Both the position numbers and the translations under genes were made by a program. Below are positions 26,164 to 35,035 of a stretch of 64,000 bases of DNA, piece after piece. The notes under the pieces are model-generated. The model made no database searches and was not told the origin of the DNA. It was given only the letters and a program-made list of their open reading frames with translations. Every line of letters starts with the position of its first letter. Within the stretch, counting starts at the first letter, position 1. The stretch lies in assembly GCF_003323745.1 (NCBI RefSeq), contig NZ_QOIL01000008.1, positions 269,404-333,403 of the forward strand. The letters run 5' to 3'. The stretch is from Sphaerisporangium album (GTDB lineage: Bacteria > Actinomycetota > Actinomycetes > Streptosporangiales > Streptosporangiaceae).

Positions 26164-27095
26164 GCGAGAGCCTGTTGATGGCGAGCCCGCGCGTCCTTCG
26201 GCTGGGCACGCGCCGCAGCCTGATGGCGACCACCCAGTCCCAGCAGGTGGCCGACCGGCTGACCGCGCTCACCGGCCGTCCCGTCGAGCTCGTCGGCGTC
26301 ACGACCTTCGGCGACGTCACCAAGGCGCACCTCGCCCAGCTCGGCGGCACCGGCGTCTTCGTGAGCGCCCTGCGCGACAAGCTCATCGAGGGGGAGATCG
26401 ACTTCGCGGTCCACTCCCTCAAGGACCTTCCCACCAAGCCGGACCCCCGCGTCGTGATCGCGGCGATCCCCACCCGCGACGACCCCAGGGACGCCCTGGT
26501 CGGCCCGGTCGGGCTCGCCGGCCTGCGCCCCGGCGACAAGGTGGGCACGGGCTCGCCGCGCCGCGTCGCCCAGCTCCGCGCCCTTCGCCCGGACCTGGAG
26601 TACGTCGCGATCCGCGGCAACGCCGACACCCGCATCGGCAAGGTGACCTCGGGCGAGCTGCGGGCCGTCGTGCTGGCCGCCGCCGGGCTCGGCCGCCTCG
26701 GCCGCGCCGCCGAGATCTCCGAGCTGTTCGAGGTCGCGGACATGCTGCCGGCGCCGGGCCAGGGAGCCCTCGCCGTAGAGTGCCGCGCGGGCGACGAGGC
26801 CCTGATCGACCTGCTGTCCGTCCTCGACGACACGCGCACGCGCGCGGCGGTGACCGCCGAGCGCGAGGTGCTCGCCGCGCTGGAGGCCGGGTGCAGCGCG
26901 CCCGTAGGTGCGTACGCCTCCGATGACGGGCACATTCTCAACCTGACCGCCGCCGTGGTGGCCTTCGATGGCACGCGGTCGGTGCGCAAGTCCACCGCCG
27001 GGGATCCCTCGGCCGCCATGGAGCTCGGCCGCGAACTCGCGACCGCCATGATCGCCGAGGGGGCCGGCACGTTGATGGGGGAGCGGACCCATTGA
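26160..27095 (+). CDS. hemC: Porphobilinogen deaminase (hydroxymethylbilane synthase)
   Basis: Polymerises four porphobilinogens to hydroxymethylbilane. The 311 residues match the family. Motifs: LRLGTRRSLMATTQS, DFAVHSLKDLPT, GTGSPRRVAQLRA, IRGNADTR and the dipyrromethane-cofactor Cys245 in LEAGCSAPVGAY. The ATG overlaps the hemA stop (ATGA) and the TGA overlaps the hemD TTG. It is the third gene of the rex-hemA-hemC-hemD operon. Confidence 0.98.
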   Translation: MSESLLMASPRVLRLGTRRSLMATTQSQQVADRLTALTGRPVELVGVTTFGDVTKAHLAQLGGTGVFVSALRDKLIEGEIDFAVHSLKDLPTKPDPRVVIAAIPTRDDPRDALVGPVGLAGLRPGDKVGTGSPRRVAQLRALRPDLEYVAIRGNADTRIGKVTSGELRAVVLAAAGLGRLGRAAEISELFEVADMLPAPGQGALAVECRAGDEALIDLLSVLDDTRTRAAVTAEREVLAALEAGCSAPVGAYASDDGHILNLTAAVVAFDGTRSVRKSTAGDPSAAMELGRELATAMIAEGAGTLMGERTH

Positions 27096-28759
27096 GCTCC
27101 GGAAGCCAGACCAGCAAGATCGCCGAGATGGGCAAGCCTGAGACGGGCGCGCTCGGCATGACGAGCGGCGCAGCCGAGCAGACCGGCCACGACGCCGGGC
27201 GGCGGCGCGCCGGTTTCGTCGCGTTCGTGGGGGCGGGCCCCGGGGACGAGAACCTTCTGACCCTGCGTGGCGCCGACCTTCTCGCCCGCGCCGACGTCGT
27301 CGTCCTCGACCAGGAGGCGTACGGCGCGCTGTTGCGCCACTGCCCCGAGGACGTCATCGTCGTGGACGTCGCCGCCGAGTCGGGCGCGGTGTCGCTGAAG
27401 GCGGTGCAGCACGCCAAGGCCGGGTGCCGCGTCGTGCGCCTGTGCGCGGGCGACCCTGGCTTCTTCTCCTCGGTGAGCGAGGAGGTCGCGGCCTGCGCCA
27501 AGGCGGAGGTCGACTTCGAGATCGTGCCGGGTGTGACGCCGGCGACGGCCGTGCTCACCTACGCGGGCATCGCCCCGGCGGCGTCGGTCCCCGAGTTCCG
27601 CATCGTGGACGCCACGCGCGTGGACGACTGGTCGCCGCACGCCGCCTGCGAGGGCACCCTGGTGATCTACAACGGCGTCCAGGACGCGGTGGCGATCGGC
27701 AAGGCCCTGATCGCGGGCGGCAGCCCGGACACCACGCCCGTGGCGGTGACGCAGAGCGGCACCACGACCGAGCAGTACACCGTGGTCTCCTCGCTCGGCA
27801 GGCTCGCCGCCGACCTGAAGCACGCGGACATCGCCGAGCCCGCGGTGATCGTCGTCGGCGACGCCGTGACCACCCGCGACCGGCTGTCGTGGTTCGAGAA
27901 CAAGCCGCTGTTCGGCTGGCGCGTGCTGGTGCCCCGCACCAAGGAGCAGTCGGCCGGGCTGTCGGAGCAGCTCAGGTCGTACGGCGCGGTGCCCGAGGAG
28001 GTGCCGACGATCTCCGTGGAGCCGCCGCGCACCCCGCAGCAGATGGACCGCGCGATCAAGGGCCTGGTGACCGGCCGCTACGAGTGGGTGGCGTTCACCT
28101 CGGCCAACGCGGTCAAGGCGATCCGCGAGAAGTTCGAAGAGTACGGCCTGGACGCGCGGGCGTTCGCGGGGCTGAAGGTCGCGGCCGTGGGCGAGGCCAC
28201 CGCGAAGGCGCTGATCGCGTTCGGCGTCAAGCCCGACCTGGTTCCCGTGGGCGAGCACTCCTCGGAGGGGCTGCTCGCCGAGTGGCCGCCGTACGACTCG
28301 ATGCTCGACCCGATCAACCGGGTGCTGCTGCCCCGCGCCGACATCGCCACCGAGACGCTGATCGCCGGGCTGACCGAGCTCGGCTGGGAGTGCGACGACG
28401 TCACGGCCTACCGGACGGTCCGCGCGGCCCCGCCGCCCGAGGCGATCCGCGTGGCGATCAAGAGCGGCGGGTTCGACGCGGTGCTGTTCACCTCGTCCAG
28501 CACGGTCAGGAACCTCGTCGGCATCGCCGGCAAGCCGCACAACGTGACGGTCATCGCGGTCATCGGGCCGCAGACCGCCAAGACGGCGGAGGAGTTCGGT
28601 CTGCGGGTGGACATCATGGCCGACAACCCCTCGGCCGGAGCCCTGGCCGCCGCCCTCGCCGAGTACGGCGCCAAGCAGCGTCAGGCGGCCCTCGCCGCCG
28701 GAGACGTCCCCCGCCGGCCCTCGCAGACCCGCAGGGGAGCACGGCGCCGGGCCAGGTGA
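27092..28759 (+). CDS. hemD: Fused uroporphyrinogen-III C-methyltransferase / uroporphyrinogen-III synthase
   Basis: A 555-residue two-domain enzyme. Residues 40-280 are an SAM-dependent tetrapyrrole methylase fold, with VGAGPGDENLLTLRG and VRLCAGDPGFFSS resembling the CobA/SUMT signatures. Residues 290-530 are uroporphyrinogen-III synthase (HemD), with GWRVLVPRTKEQ, WVAFTSANAVKA, DAVLFTSSST and AVIGPQTAKTA. The fusion is usual in actinobacteria and would feed both haem and sirohaem/cobalamin branches. The start is TTG, inside the hemC stop (TTGA). A basic C-terminal tail (RRGARRRAR) ends it. The methylase core is divergent, so its activity should not be taken for granted. Confidence 0.9.
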   Translation: MSSGSQTSKIAEMGKPETGALGMTSGAAEQTGHDAGRRRAGFVAFVGAGPGDENLLTLRGADLLARADVVVLDQEAYGALLRHCPEDVIVVDVAAESGAVSLKAVQHAKAGCRVVRLCAGDPGFFSSVSEEVAACAKAEVDFEIVPGVTPATAVLTYAGIAPAASVPEFRIVDATRVDDWSPHAACEGTLVIYNGVQDAVAIGKALIAGGSPDTTPVAVTQSGTTTEQYTVVSSLGRLAADLKHADIAEPAVIVVGDAVTTRDRLSWFENKPLFGWRVLVPRTKEQSAGLSEQLRSYGAVPEEVPTISVEPPRTPQQMDRAIKGLVTGRYEWVAFTSANAVKAIREKFEEYGLDARAFAGLKVAAVGEATAKALIAFGVKPDLVPVGEHSSEGLLAEWPPYDSMLDPINRVLLPRADIATETLIAGLTELGWECDDVTAYRTVRAAPPPEAIRVAIKSGGFDAVLFTSSSTVRNLVGIAGKPHNVTVIAVIGPQTAKTAEEFGLRVDIMADNPSAGALAAALAEYGAKQRQAALAAGDVPRRPSQTRRGARRRAR

Positions 28760-28834
28760 CCCACCACAACCAGCAGAGATCCCCATCGTGACCGGCCGCG
28801 CGCGGCCGGCGCGAGGTCAGGGAGGGGAGACACG

Positions 28835-29821
28835 ATGAACGCGGGCTTTCCGGTCGCGCGGCCCCGGCGGCTGCGCAGAAACGCGGCTATCCGCCGCATG
28901 GTGGCGGGCACGCGGCCGCACCCGGCCGAGCTGGTGCTGCCGATGTTCGTCAAGGAGGGCATCAGCGACCCGCAACCGGTCGCGTCCATGCCCGGAGTGG
29001 CGCAGCACACGCTCGACTCGCTGCGCAAGGCCGCCGGGGAGGCGGCGGAGGCGGGCGTCGGCGGGCTGATCCTGTTCGGCGTCCCGGCGGCGAAGGACGC
29101 CGTGGGTTCGGCGGCCGACGACCCGGACGGCATCCTGCAGAAGGCGCTGGCCGAGCTGAGCGCCGACCTGGGCGACGCCATCGTGATCATGAGCGACACC
29201 TGCCTGGACGAGTACACCGACCACGGGCACTGCGGCATCCTCACCCCCGAGGGCGAGGTCGACAACGACGCGACGCTGGAGCGCTACGCCTCGATCGCCG
29301 TGGCGCAGGCGCGCGCCGGGTCACAGGTGATCGCGCCCAGCGGCATGATGGACGGCCAGGTCGGCGCGATCCGCGCGGCCCTGGACTCCGCCGGCTTCTC
29401 GCACCTCCCGATCCTGGCCTACTCCGTCAAGTACGCCTCGGCGTTCTACGGACCGTTCCGCGACGCCGCCGAGTGCGCGCCGCAGTTCGGCGATCGCAGC
29501 GCCTACCAGCAGGACCCGGCAGGGCCGGTCGGAGAGGCGCTGCGCGAGGTCCGCCTGGACCTGGACGAAGGCGCGGACGCCGTCATGGTCAAGCCCGCAC
29601 TGGCCTACCTGGACATCCTGCGCCAGGTGCGCGACGCGGTGGACGTGCCGGTCGCGGCCTACCAGGTGAGCGGCGAGTACGCGATGGTGGAGGCGGCGGC
29701 GGCCAACGGCTGGATCGACCGCGATCGCGTCATCATGGAGTCGCTCACCGCGATCAAGCGCGCGGGGGCTGATCTGATCCTCACCTACTGGGCTACGGAG
29801 GTGGCCAGAAGACTACCCTGA
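28835..29821 (+). CDS. hemB: Delta-aminolevulinic acid dehydratase (porphobilinogen synthase)
   Basis: Condenses two 5-aminolevulinates to porphobilinogen. 328 residues; Schiff-base lysines are Lys199 in AYSVKYASAFYGPF and Lys253 in VMVKPALAY. The active-site metal region reads SDTCLDEYTDHGHCG: Cys123, Asp125 and Cys133, where zinc enzymes have three cysteines and magnesium types none, so it is a mixed form. ATG 28835 follows GGAGGGGAG. It lies 75 bases after hemD and is probably in the same transcript. Confidence 0.97.
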   Translation: MNAGFPVARPRRLRRNAAIRRMVAGTRPHPAELVLPMFVKEGISDPQPVASMPGVAQHTLDSLRKAAGEAAEAGVGGLILFGVPAAKDAVGSAADDPDGILQKALAELSADLGDAIVIMSDTCLDEYTDHGHCGILTPEGEVDNDATLERYASIAVAQARAGSQVIAPSGMMDGQVGAIRAALDSAGFSHLPILAYSVKYASAFYGPFRDAAECAPQFGDRSAYQQDPAGPVGEALREVRLDLDEGADAVMVKPALAYLDILRQVRDAVDVPVAAYQVSGEYAMVEAAAANGWIDRDRVIMESLTAIKRAGADLILTYWATEVARRLP

Positions 29822-29914
29822 CGGGCCATTTTCCGGGGTTTCCGGGGGTCGGGTCACCTCGTCCGCCCGCCATCGGGCATCATCGGGGAAAGGCGAGGGT
29901 GGGGGAGGAACACG

Positions 29915-30568
29915 ATGGTGGGGGTGCCGCTGGCGGCCCGCAGGGCCAAAAAGCGAGGCCGGGCCCATGGAAGAGCGCAGACGATCACCTCGGTGCTCGA
30001 ATACGCCGAACTGGGCTGGGCGAGCTGCCTGGGCGCGCATCCGCTGCGCGAGGGAAGGCGTGCCTGTTCGTGCGACCGGGTCGGCTGTCCCGATCCTGGG
30101 GCGCATCCGTTGTCGCCGGCCTGGCAGATGATGGCGACCACGGACACCGCGCTGCTCACCCGATGGTGGGAGCAGAATCCCGAGGCGAACGTGATCCTTC
30201 CCACGGGAAGGGTGTTCGACGTATTCGACGTGCCGGCCTCCGCCGGGCACACGACGCTGCTCGCGATGGAGGAATCCGGCTTCGCGACGGGCCCGGTGGC
30301 CGCCAACGGCGACCGGGTCCTTTTTTACGTCGCCACGCGGGGCGCGCCCGAGGACGAGGACGAGTGGTGGTCCTGCCACCTGGACTACGGCCCCGAGACC
30401 ATCGACGAGACGCCGGGCCTGCGCTGGCACTGCCGCGACAGCTACGTGCTCGCGCCGCCGTCGTCGCTGGTCGACGGCAGCCAGGCCCGCTGGCTGCGCC
30501 CGCCCGACGGCCGTCCCCTGCCCGACCCGCTGCACGTCCTGGACCGCCTGGCCGACGCCATCGAGTGA
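29915..30568 (+). CDS. Stand-alone Prim-Pol-like protein (bifunctional primase/polymerase N-terminal domain)
   Basis: A 217-residue protein resembling only the N-terminal Prim-Pol (AEP) domain, without a helicase. After a basic N-terminus come EYAELGWASCLGAHPL (helix plus strand), a cysteine cluster (CSCDRVGC), HPLSPAWQ, WWEQNPEANVILPTG and FDVFDVP, the position of the catalytic D-x-D in active Prim-Pols. Here it reads D-V-F-D, which raises doubt about catalysis. ATG 29915 has a strong GGGGGAGGAA site. It sits in the haem cluster between hemB and hemL; homologues at this place occur in other actinomycetes. Function unknown. Confidence 0.7.
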   Translation: MVGVPLAARRAKKRGRAHGRAQTITSVLEYAELGWASCLGAHPLREGRRACSCDRVGCPDPGAHPLSPAWQMMATTDTALLTRWWEQNPEANVILPTGRVFDVFDVPASAGHTTLLAMEESGFATGPVAANGDRVLFYVATRGAPEDEDEWWSCHLDYGPETIDETPGLRWHCRDSYVLAPPSSLVDGSQARWLRPPDGRPLPDPLHVLDRLADAIE

Positions 30569-30626
30569 CCCGCCCCGGCGCGCGAGCGCGCCGGAGGCGG
30601 CCGTCCGGCCGCGTCGCCCCGGGCAC

Positions 30627-30641
30627 TAGCCTGGATCCGTG
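30627..30641 (+). promoter_or_regulatory. Leaderless promoter of hemL
   Basis: TAGCCT (30627-30632) is followed after six bases by the hemL GTG at 30639, and no Shine-Dalgarno is present. This -10 distance is typical of leaderless actinobacterial transcripts and would give hemL its own promoter, separate from the Rex-controlled hem genes. Confidence 0.5.
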
Positions 30642-31943
30642 AGCCGTACGAAGATCTCAGAGGCCCTGTTCGACCGTTCCCGCGCCGTCGTGCCGGGCGG
30701 GGTGAACTCCCCGGTGCGCGCGTTCGGCGCCGTCGGCGGCACCCCGAGGTTCATGGAGTCCGGCGAGGGGCCGTACGTCGTCGACGCCGACGGCAACCGC
30801 TACGTCGACCTGGTGTGCTCGTGGGGGCCGATGATCCTCGGCCACCGCCACCCCGCCGTGGTCGAGGCCCTGACCGCCGCGCTGGCGCGGGGCACCTCGT
30901 TCGGCACGGCGACCCCGGGCGAGGTCGAGCTGGCCGAGGAGCTGGTCGCGCGCGTGGGCCCGGTCGAGAAGGTCCGCCTGGTCAGCTCCGGCACCGAGGC
31001 CACCATGTCGGCGGTGCGGCTGGCGCGCGGCTTCACCGGCCGCTCGCGCGTGGTCAAGTTCGCCGGGTGCTACCACGGGCACGTGGACGCGCTGCTGGCC
31101 TCCGCCGGGTCGGGCGTCGTGACCTTCGGGCTGCCCGACACCCCGGGCGTCACCGGCGCGTCGGCCGCCGACACGATCGTCCTTCCGTACAACTCGCCCG
31201 AGGCGGTCACCGAGGCGTTCGCGGCGTACGGCGGCGAGATCGCCTGCGTGATCACTGAGGCGTGCCCGGCCAACATGGGGGTGGTGCCCCCGGCGCCCGG
31301 CTTCAACGCGCTGCTGCGCGAGCTGTGCACGGCCTCGGGCGCCCTGCTCATCCTGGACGAGGTGCTGACCGGCTTCCGCGTCTCGGCGTCCGGCTGGTAC
31401 GGCCTGGAGCCAGTCGAGGCCGATCTGATGACGTTCGGCAAGGTCATGGGCGGAGGGCTGCCCGCGGCGGCGTTCGGCGGCCGGGCCGAGATCATGGACA
31501 GGCTCGCCCCCGAGGGGCCGGTGTACCAGGCGGGCACGCTCTCGGGGAACCCGCTGGCGTGCGCGGCCGGCCTGGCCACGCTGCGCGCCTGCGACGACGA
31601 CGTGTACGACCGGGTGGACGCCGCCGCGCTGATCGTCGGCCGCGCCGCCTCGGACGCGCTGGCCGCCGCCGGGGTGCCCCACCGCCTCCAGCGCGCGGGC
31701 AACCTATTCTCGATCTTCTTCACGGCCGGCCCCGTCACCGATTTCGAAGGGGCCCGCACGCAGGACACCGGGGCGTTCCGGGCGTTCTTCCACTCGATGC
31801 TCGACCAGGGCGTCTACCTGCCGCCGTCGGCGTACGAGGCATGGTTCCTGTCGGCGGCGCACGACGAGGAGGCGCTGACCCGCGTCGCCGAGGCGCTGCC
31901 CGCCGCCGCCAAGGCCGCGGCCGCCGCGTCCCAGGGGTCCTGA
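30639..31943 (+). CDS. hemL: Glutamate-1-semialdehyde 2,1-aminomutase
   Basis: PLP-dependent enzyme that converts glutamate-1-semialdehyde to 5-aminolevulinate, completing the C5 route started by hemA. 434 residues; [12 protein letters not shown] near the N-terminus, [31 protein letters not shown], and the PLP lysine Lys268 in [14 protein letters not shown]. The GTG start is supported by the adjacent -10 box. The following genes (LysR, phosphatase, tlpA-ccdA-resB-ccsB) are on the same strand; the order hemL, phosphatase, tlpA, ccd genes is also seen in mycobacteria. Confidence 0.98.
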   Translation: MSRTKISEALFDRSRAVVPGGVNSPVRAFGAVGGTPRFMESGEGPYVVDADGNRYVDLVCSWGPMILGHRHPAVVEALTAALARGTSFGTATPGEVELAEELVARVGPVEKVRLVSSGTEATMSAVRLARGFTGRSRVVKFAGCYHGHVDALLASAGSGVVTFGLPDTPGVTGASAADTIVLPYNSPEAVTEAFAAYGGEIACVITEACPANMGVVPPAPGFNALLRELCTASGALLILDEVLTGFRVSASGWYGLEPVEADLMTFGKVMGGGLPAAAFGGRAEIMDRLAPEGPVYQAGTLSGNPLACAAGLATLRACDDDVYDRVDAAALIVGRAASDALAAAGVPHRLQRAGNLFSIFFTAGPVTDFEGARTQDTGAFRAFFHSMLDQGVYLPPSAYEAWFLSAAHDEEALTRVAEALPAAAKAAAAASQGS

Positions 31944-31992
31944 GATTCAGTTCACCGGCGACTTCCGACGGTCAATCGTTTAGCATCGCTAT

Positions 31993-32922
31993 ATGTTGGA
32001 TCTCCACCGGCTCAAGGCCCTGCACGCGGTCTCCGTGTACGGCTCGGTCGGCGCCGCGGCCGAGGCCCTCATGGTCACCCCCTCCGCGATCTCCCAGCAG
32101 CTCGCCAAGCTGGAGCGCGAGACCGGGTCCACGCTGCTGGAGCGCAACGGGCGCGGCGTCAAGCTCACCGACGCCGCGGGGCTGCTGGCCGAGCACGCCG
32201 AGCGCATCCTCGCCCTGGTGGAGACCGCCGAGGCCGACTTCGAGGCCCTGCGGGGCACGGTCGTCGGGCGCCTGCTGATCGGCGCGTTCCCGACGGCGGC
32301 CCGGGGGGTCATGCCGCTGGCGCTCGGCGAGCTCAAGCGGCGCCACCCCGAGCTGGACCTGATGATGTACGAGCGCGAGCCCGAGCGGCAGGTGCGCGAG
32401 GTCGCGCGCGGCGAGCTGGACCTGGCCATCGTCCAGGACTGGCAGAACCGGCCGATGGCCATCCCCGAGGGGCTGTCGCGGGCGCCGCTGTTCGAGGACC
32501 CGGCCGACGTCGTCCTCGCCGCCGGCCACCCGCTGGCGGGGAGGTCCGAGATCGACCTGGCGGAGCTGACCGGCGAGCGGTGGATCGGCTCGTCCCCCGG
32601 CATGGTGTGCCACGACTGGCTCGTGCTGACCCTGCGCCAGGCGTCGCTGGAGCCCGACTTCTCCTGCATCGCCGACGAGTACCCCACCCAGGTCGCGCTG
32701 GTCGGGGCCGGTCACGGCTGCGCGCTCATCCCGCGCCTGGGCCGGGGCGGGCTGCCGCCGGACGTCCGGGCCGTGCCGTTGAAGCCCAGGCCCATCAGGC
32801 ACATCTTCGCGGTGTGGCGGACGGACGCGGCGCGCCGCCCGGCCATCCGCGCGGCCGTCGAGGTGCTGCGCAGGATGACACCCCCGCCGGGCCTCACGAC
32901 CGCCGCGCGGCCGGGCCAGTAG
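31993..32922 (+). CDS. LysR-family transcriptional regulator
   Basis: A 309-residue LysR-type regulator. The N-terminal winged HTH is LHRLKALHAVSVYGSVGAAA with TPSAISQQLAKLERE; the effector domain runs from about residue 90 (GRLLIGAFPTAARGVMPLAL) to the end. The family mark LLERNGRGVKLT is intact. ATG 31993 is preceded six bases upstream by TAGCAT, so translation may be leaderless. It lies between hemL and a histidine phosphatase gene on the same strand, so it may act on a neighbour, but no divergent target is present, unlike most LysR genes. Confidence 0.93.
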   Translation: MLDLHRLKALHAVSVYGSVGAAAEALMVTPSAISQQLAKLERETGSTLLERNGRGVKLTDAAGLLAEHAERILALVETAEADFEALRGTVVGRLLIGAFPTAARGVMPLALGELKRRHPELDLMMYEREPERQVREVARGELDLAIVQDWQNRPMAIPEGLSRAPLFEDPADVVLAAGHPLAGRSEIDLAELTGERWIGSSPGMVCHDWLVLTLRQASLEPDFSCIADEYPTQVALVGAGHGCALIPRLGRGGLPPDVRAVPLKPRPIRHIFAVWRTDAARRPAIRAAVEVLRRMTPPPGLTTAARPGQ

Positions 32923-32935
32923 GCTGGTGTCCGTC

Positions 32936-33577
32936 ATGACTGAAAGCACCGTTGTTCACCTGCTCCGTCATGGAGAGGTGCACAATCCCCAGGGCCTCCT
33001 GTACGGACGGCTGCCCGGGTACCACCTCTCAGAGAACGGCCGTTCGATGGCCGAGATGGTGGCCAAGGCCCTCGCCGGCCGCGACGTCGCCGCGTTGTAC
33101 TGCTCGCCGCTGGAGCGCGCCCAGGAGACCGCCGCGCCGGTCGCGCAGACCTTCGGGCTGCCCGTCCAGACCGACGACCGGCTGACCGAGGCCGACAATG
33201 TCTTCCAGGGCCTGGTCATCGGCGGCATGTTCCGCGCGCCGGGCAACTACCGCCACCTGTGGAACCCCGCGCGTCCCTCGTGGGGCGAGCCGTACACCGA
33301 GATCGTCGAACGCATGCGGTCGATCATCAACGAGGCGCGGGCCGGGGCGCGGGGGCACGAGGTCGTGCTGGTCAGCCACCAGCTTCCGATCTGGATCATC
33401 CGCCTGGCCGCCGAGGGCCGCAGGCTCTGGCACGACCCGCGCCGCCGCCAGTGCGCGCTGGCGAGCCTGACCAGCCTCACCTTCGAGGGAGACCGGCTGG
33501 CGAGCGTGGGGTACAGCGAGCCGGCGGGCGCACTCATCAAACCGCCTAAAATGCTCAAACCGGCCAAACGGCGGTAG
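32936..33577 (+). CDS. Histidine phosphatase family protein (phosphoglycerate-mutase-like)
   Basis: A 213-residue branch-2 type phosphatase. The catalytic block is HLLRHGEVHNPQGLLYGRLP (phospho-His in RHG), the second arginine is in SPLERAQETA, and the second His is in VLVSHQLPI. The conserved position between hemL and the cytochrome c maturation genes suggests a housekeeping role; the substrate is unknown. The start is set at ATG 32936, ten bases after a -10-like TAGGCT (32920-32925); GTG 32927 is an in-frame alternative. Confidence 0.92.
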   Translation: MTESTVVHLLRHGEVHNPQGLLYGRLPGYHLSENGRSMAEMVAKALAGRDVAALYCSPLERAQETAAPVAQTFGLPVQTDDRLTEADNVFQGLVIGGMFRAPGNYRHLWNPARPSWGEPYTEIVERMRSIINEARAGARGHEVVLVSHQLPIWIIRLAAEGRRLWHDPRRRQCALASLTSLTFEGDRLASVGYSEPAGALIKPPKMLKPAKRR

Positions 33578-33679
33578 CAACCCGATACCCGCACGGGTAC
33601 CGCCCCGATTTCGAGGGCGCGCGGCGTGCTGGGTAGGGTTTGAAGCTCTACCGGTCGTAGTACAAGGAGACCCCTCTCG

Positions 33680-34258
33680 GTGTCCGCGAAGCCACGTGCC
33701 CTCGTCGCCGTCGTGCTCGCCATGACGGCTCTGGCGGGCTGCGCCGGAACCCAGGGAACCCAGCCGCAGTCCGGTGACACGCGGTACGTCGCCGGGGACG
33801 GCACCATGCTGGTCGTCCCCGCCGCGCAGCGCCAGGCGGCCCCGGAGGTCCGGGGCGAGACCCTGGAAGGCACCGCCGCCGCCCTGGCCGACCACAAGGG
33901 CAAAGTGCTGGTGCTCAACTTCTGGGCCTCGTGGTGCGCGCCCTGCCGCAGCGAGGCGCCCGTGCTCAAGGACGTCGCCGCCAAGACCAGGGACCGCGGC
34001 GTCAGCTTCCTCGGCGTCGACTTCAAGGACGACAAGGCGCAGGCCATGGCCTTCCAGCGCACCCAGCAGCCGGGGTACCCGAGCCTGTTCGACCAGCCTG
34101 GCAAGGTGGCGCTCGCCTTCCACGGCATGGTCAACCCGGCGGCGATCCCGTCCACTCTGGTGCTCGACCGCCAGGGGCGCGTCGCGGCGCGCGCCCTCGG
34201 CGAGGTCAAGTACTCCGACCTGCTCGACGTGGTCACCAAGGTCAGCGATGAGAAGTGA
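33680..34258 (+). CDS. tlpA: TlpA/ResA-like lipoprotein thiol-disulfide oxidoreductase
   Basis: A 192-residue extracytoplasmic thioredoxin. The lipoprotein signal MSAKPRALVAVVLAMTALAGC ends in lipobox LAGC (Cys21), and the active site is WCAPC (Cys86, Cys89) in LNFWASWCAPCRSEAP. The cis-Pro loop is INPAAIPSTLVLD-like (VNPAAIPSTL). It keeps apocytochrome c haem-binding cysteines reduced, with electrons from the CcdA encoded next. GTG 33680 has AAGGAG nine bases upstream, and a -10-like TAGGGT precedes it. First gene of tlpA-ccdA-resB-ccsB. Confidence 0.93.
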   Translation: MSAKPRALVAVVLAMTALAGCAGTQGTQPQSGDTRYVAGDGTMLVVPAAQRQAAPEVRGETLEGTAAALADHKGKVLVLNFWASWCAPCRSEAPVLKDVAAKTRDRGVSFLGVDFKDDKAQAMAFQRTQQPGYPSLFDQPGKVALAFHGMVNPAAIPSTLVLDRQGRVAARALGEVKYSDLLDVVTKVSDEK

Positions 34259-34303
34259 GGCCCGCGCCCGCGGCGCCCGTGTCCCCACCGGGCCGGGTGG
34301 GCC

Positions 34304-35035
34304 GTGAGCGACCTCACGACCACGATCGCGGCCGGGTCGCTGCTCGTGGCGCTGCCCGTCGCGGTGGCCGCCGGGCTGGTGTCGTTCCTGTCCCCGTGCG
34401 TGCTGCCGCTGGTGCCCGGCTACCTGTCTTACGTCACCGGCATGAGCGGCGACCCGCGGCGCGGCCGCATGATCGCGGGCAGCGCCCTGTTCGTGCTGGG
34501 CTTCTCGCTGGTGTTCGTGCTCGGGGGCGCCCTGTTCGGCGGCCTCGGCGCGCTGCTGCTCGGCAACGCCGACGTGATCACCCGCGTGCTCGGCGGCCTG
34601 ACGATCGTGCTCGGCCTGGCGTTCCTCGGCCTGGTGCCGGGCCTGCAGCGCGACGTGCGCATCCACCGCTTCCCGGCCGCCGGCATCGCGGGCGCGCCCC
34701 TGCTCGGCGTCGTCTTCGGCCTCGGCTGGACGCCCTGCATCGGCCCCACGTTGTCGGCCGTCCTCACGCTGTCGCTGGACCAGGGCAGCGCGGTCAGGGG
34801 GGCCGTGCTGGCGTTCGCGTACGCGCTCGGCCTCGGTCTGCCCTTCGTGGTCGCGGCCCTCGCCTACCGCAAGGCGCTCAGGACGTTCGCGGCGGTGCGC
34901 CGCCACTCCCGGCTCATCACCCGGGCCGGCGGGGCCATGCTGGTCCTGGTCGGCGTGCTGCTCGTGACCGGCCTCTGGGGGCAGATCATCGCGAGCATGC
35001 AGGGCTGGGTGGGCGGATTCGAGCCGGTGATCTGA
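34304..35035 (+). CDS. ccdA: Cytochrome c biogenesis protein CcdA
   Basis: A 243-residue, six-segment membrane protein that carries reducing power from cytoplasmic thioredoxin to TlpA. The redox cysteines are Cys32 in FLSPCVLPLVPGY and Cys145 in GWTPCIGPT, the CcdA pair. It starts at GTG 34304 and ends in TGATG, overlapping the resB start by one base. It is part of system II (Ccs) haem-cytochrome maturation. Confidence 0.95.
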   Translation: MSDLTTTIAAGSLLVALPVAVAAGLVSFLSPCVLPLVPGYLSYVTGMSGDPRRGRMIAGSALFVLGFSLVFVLGGALFGGLGALLLGNADVITRVLGGLTIVLGLAFLGLVPGLQRDVRIHRFPAAGIAGAPLLGVVFGLGWTPCIGPTLSAVLTLSLDQGSAVRGAVLAFAYALGLGLPFVVAALAYRKALRTFAAVRRHSRLITRAGGAMLVLVGVLLVTGLWGQIIASMQGWVGGFEPVI

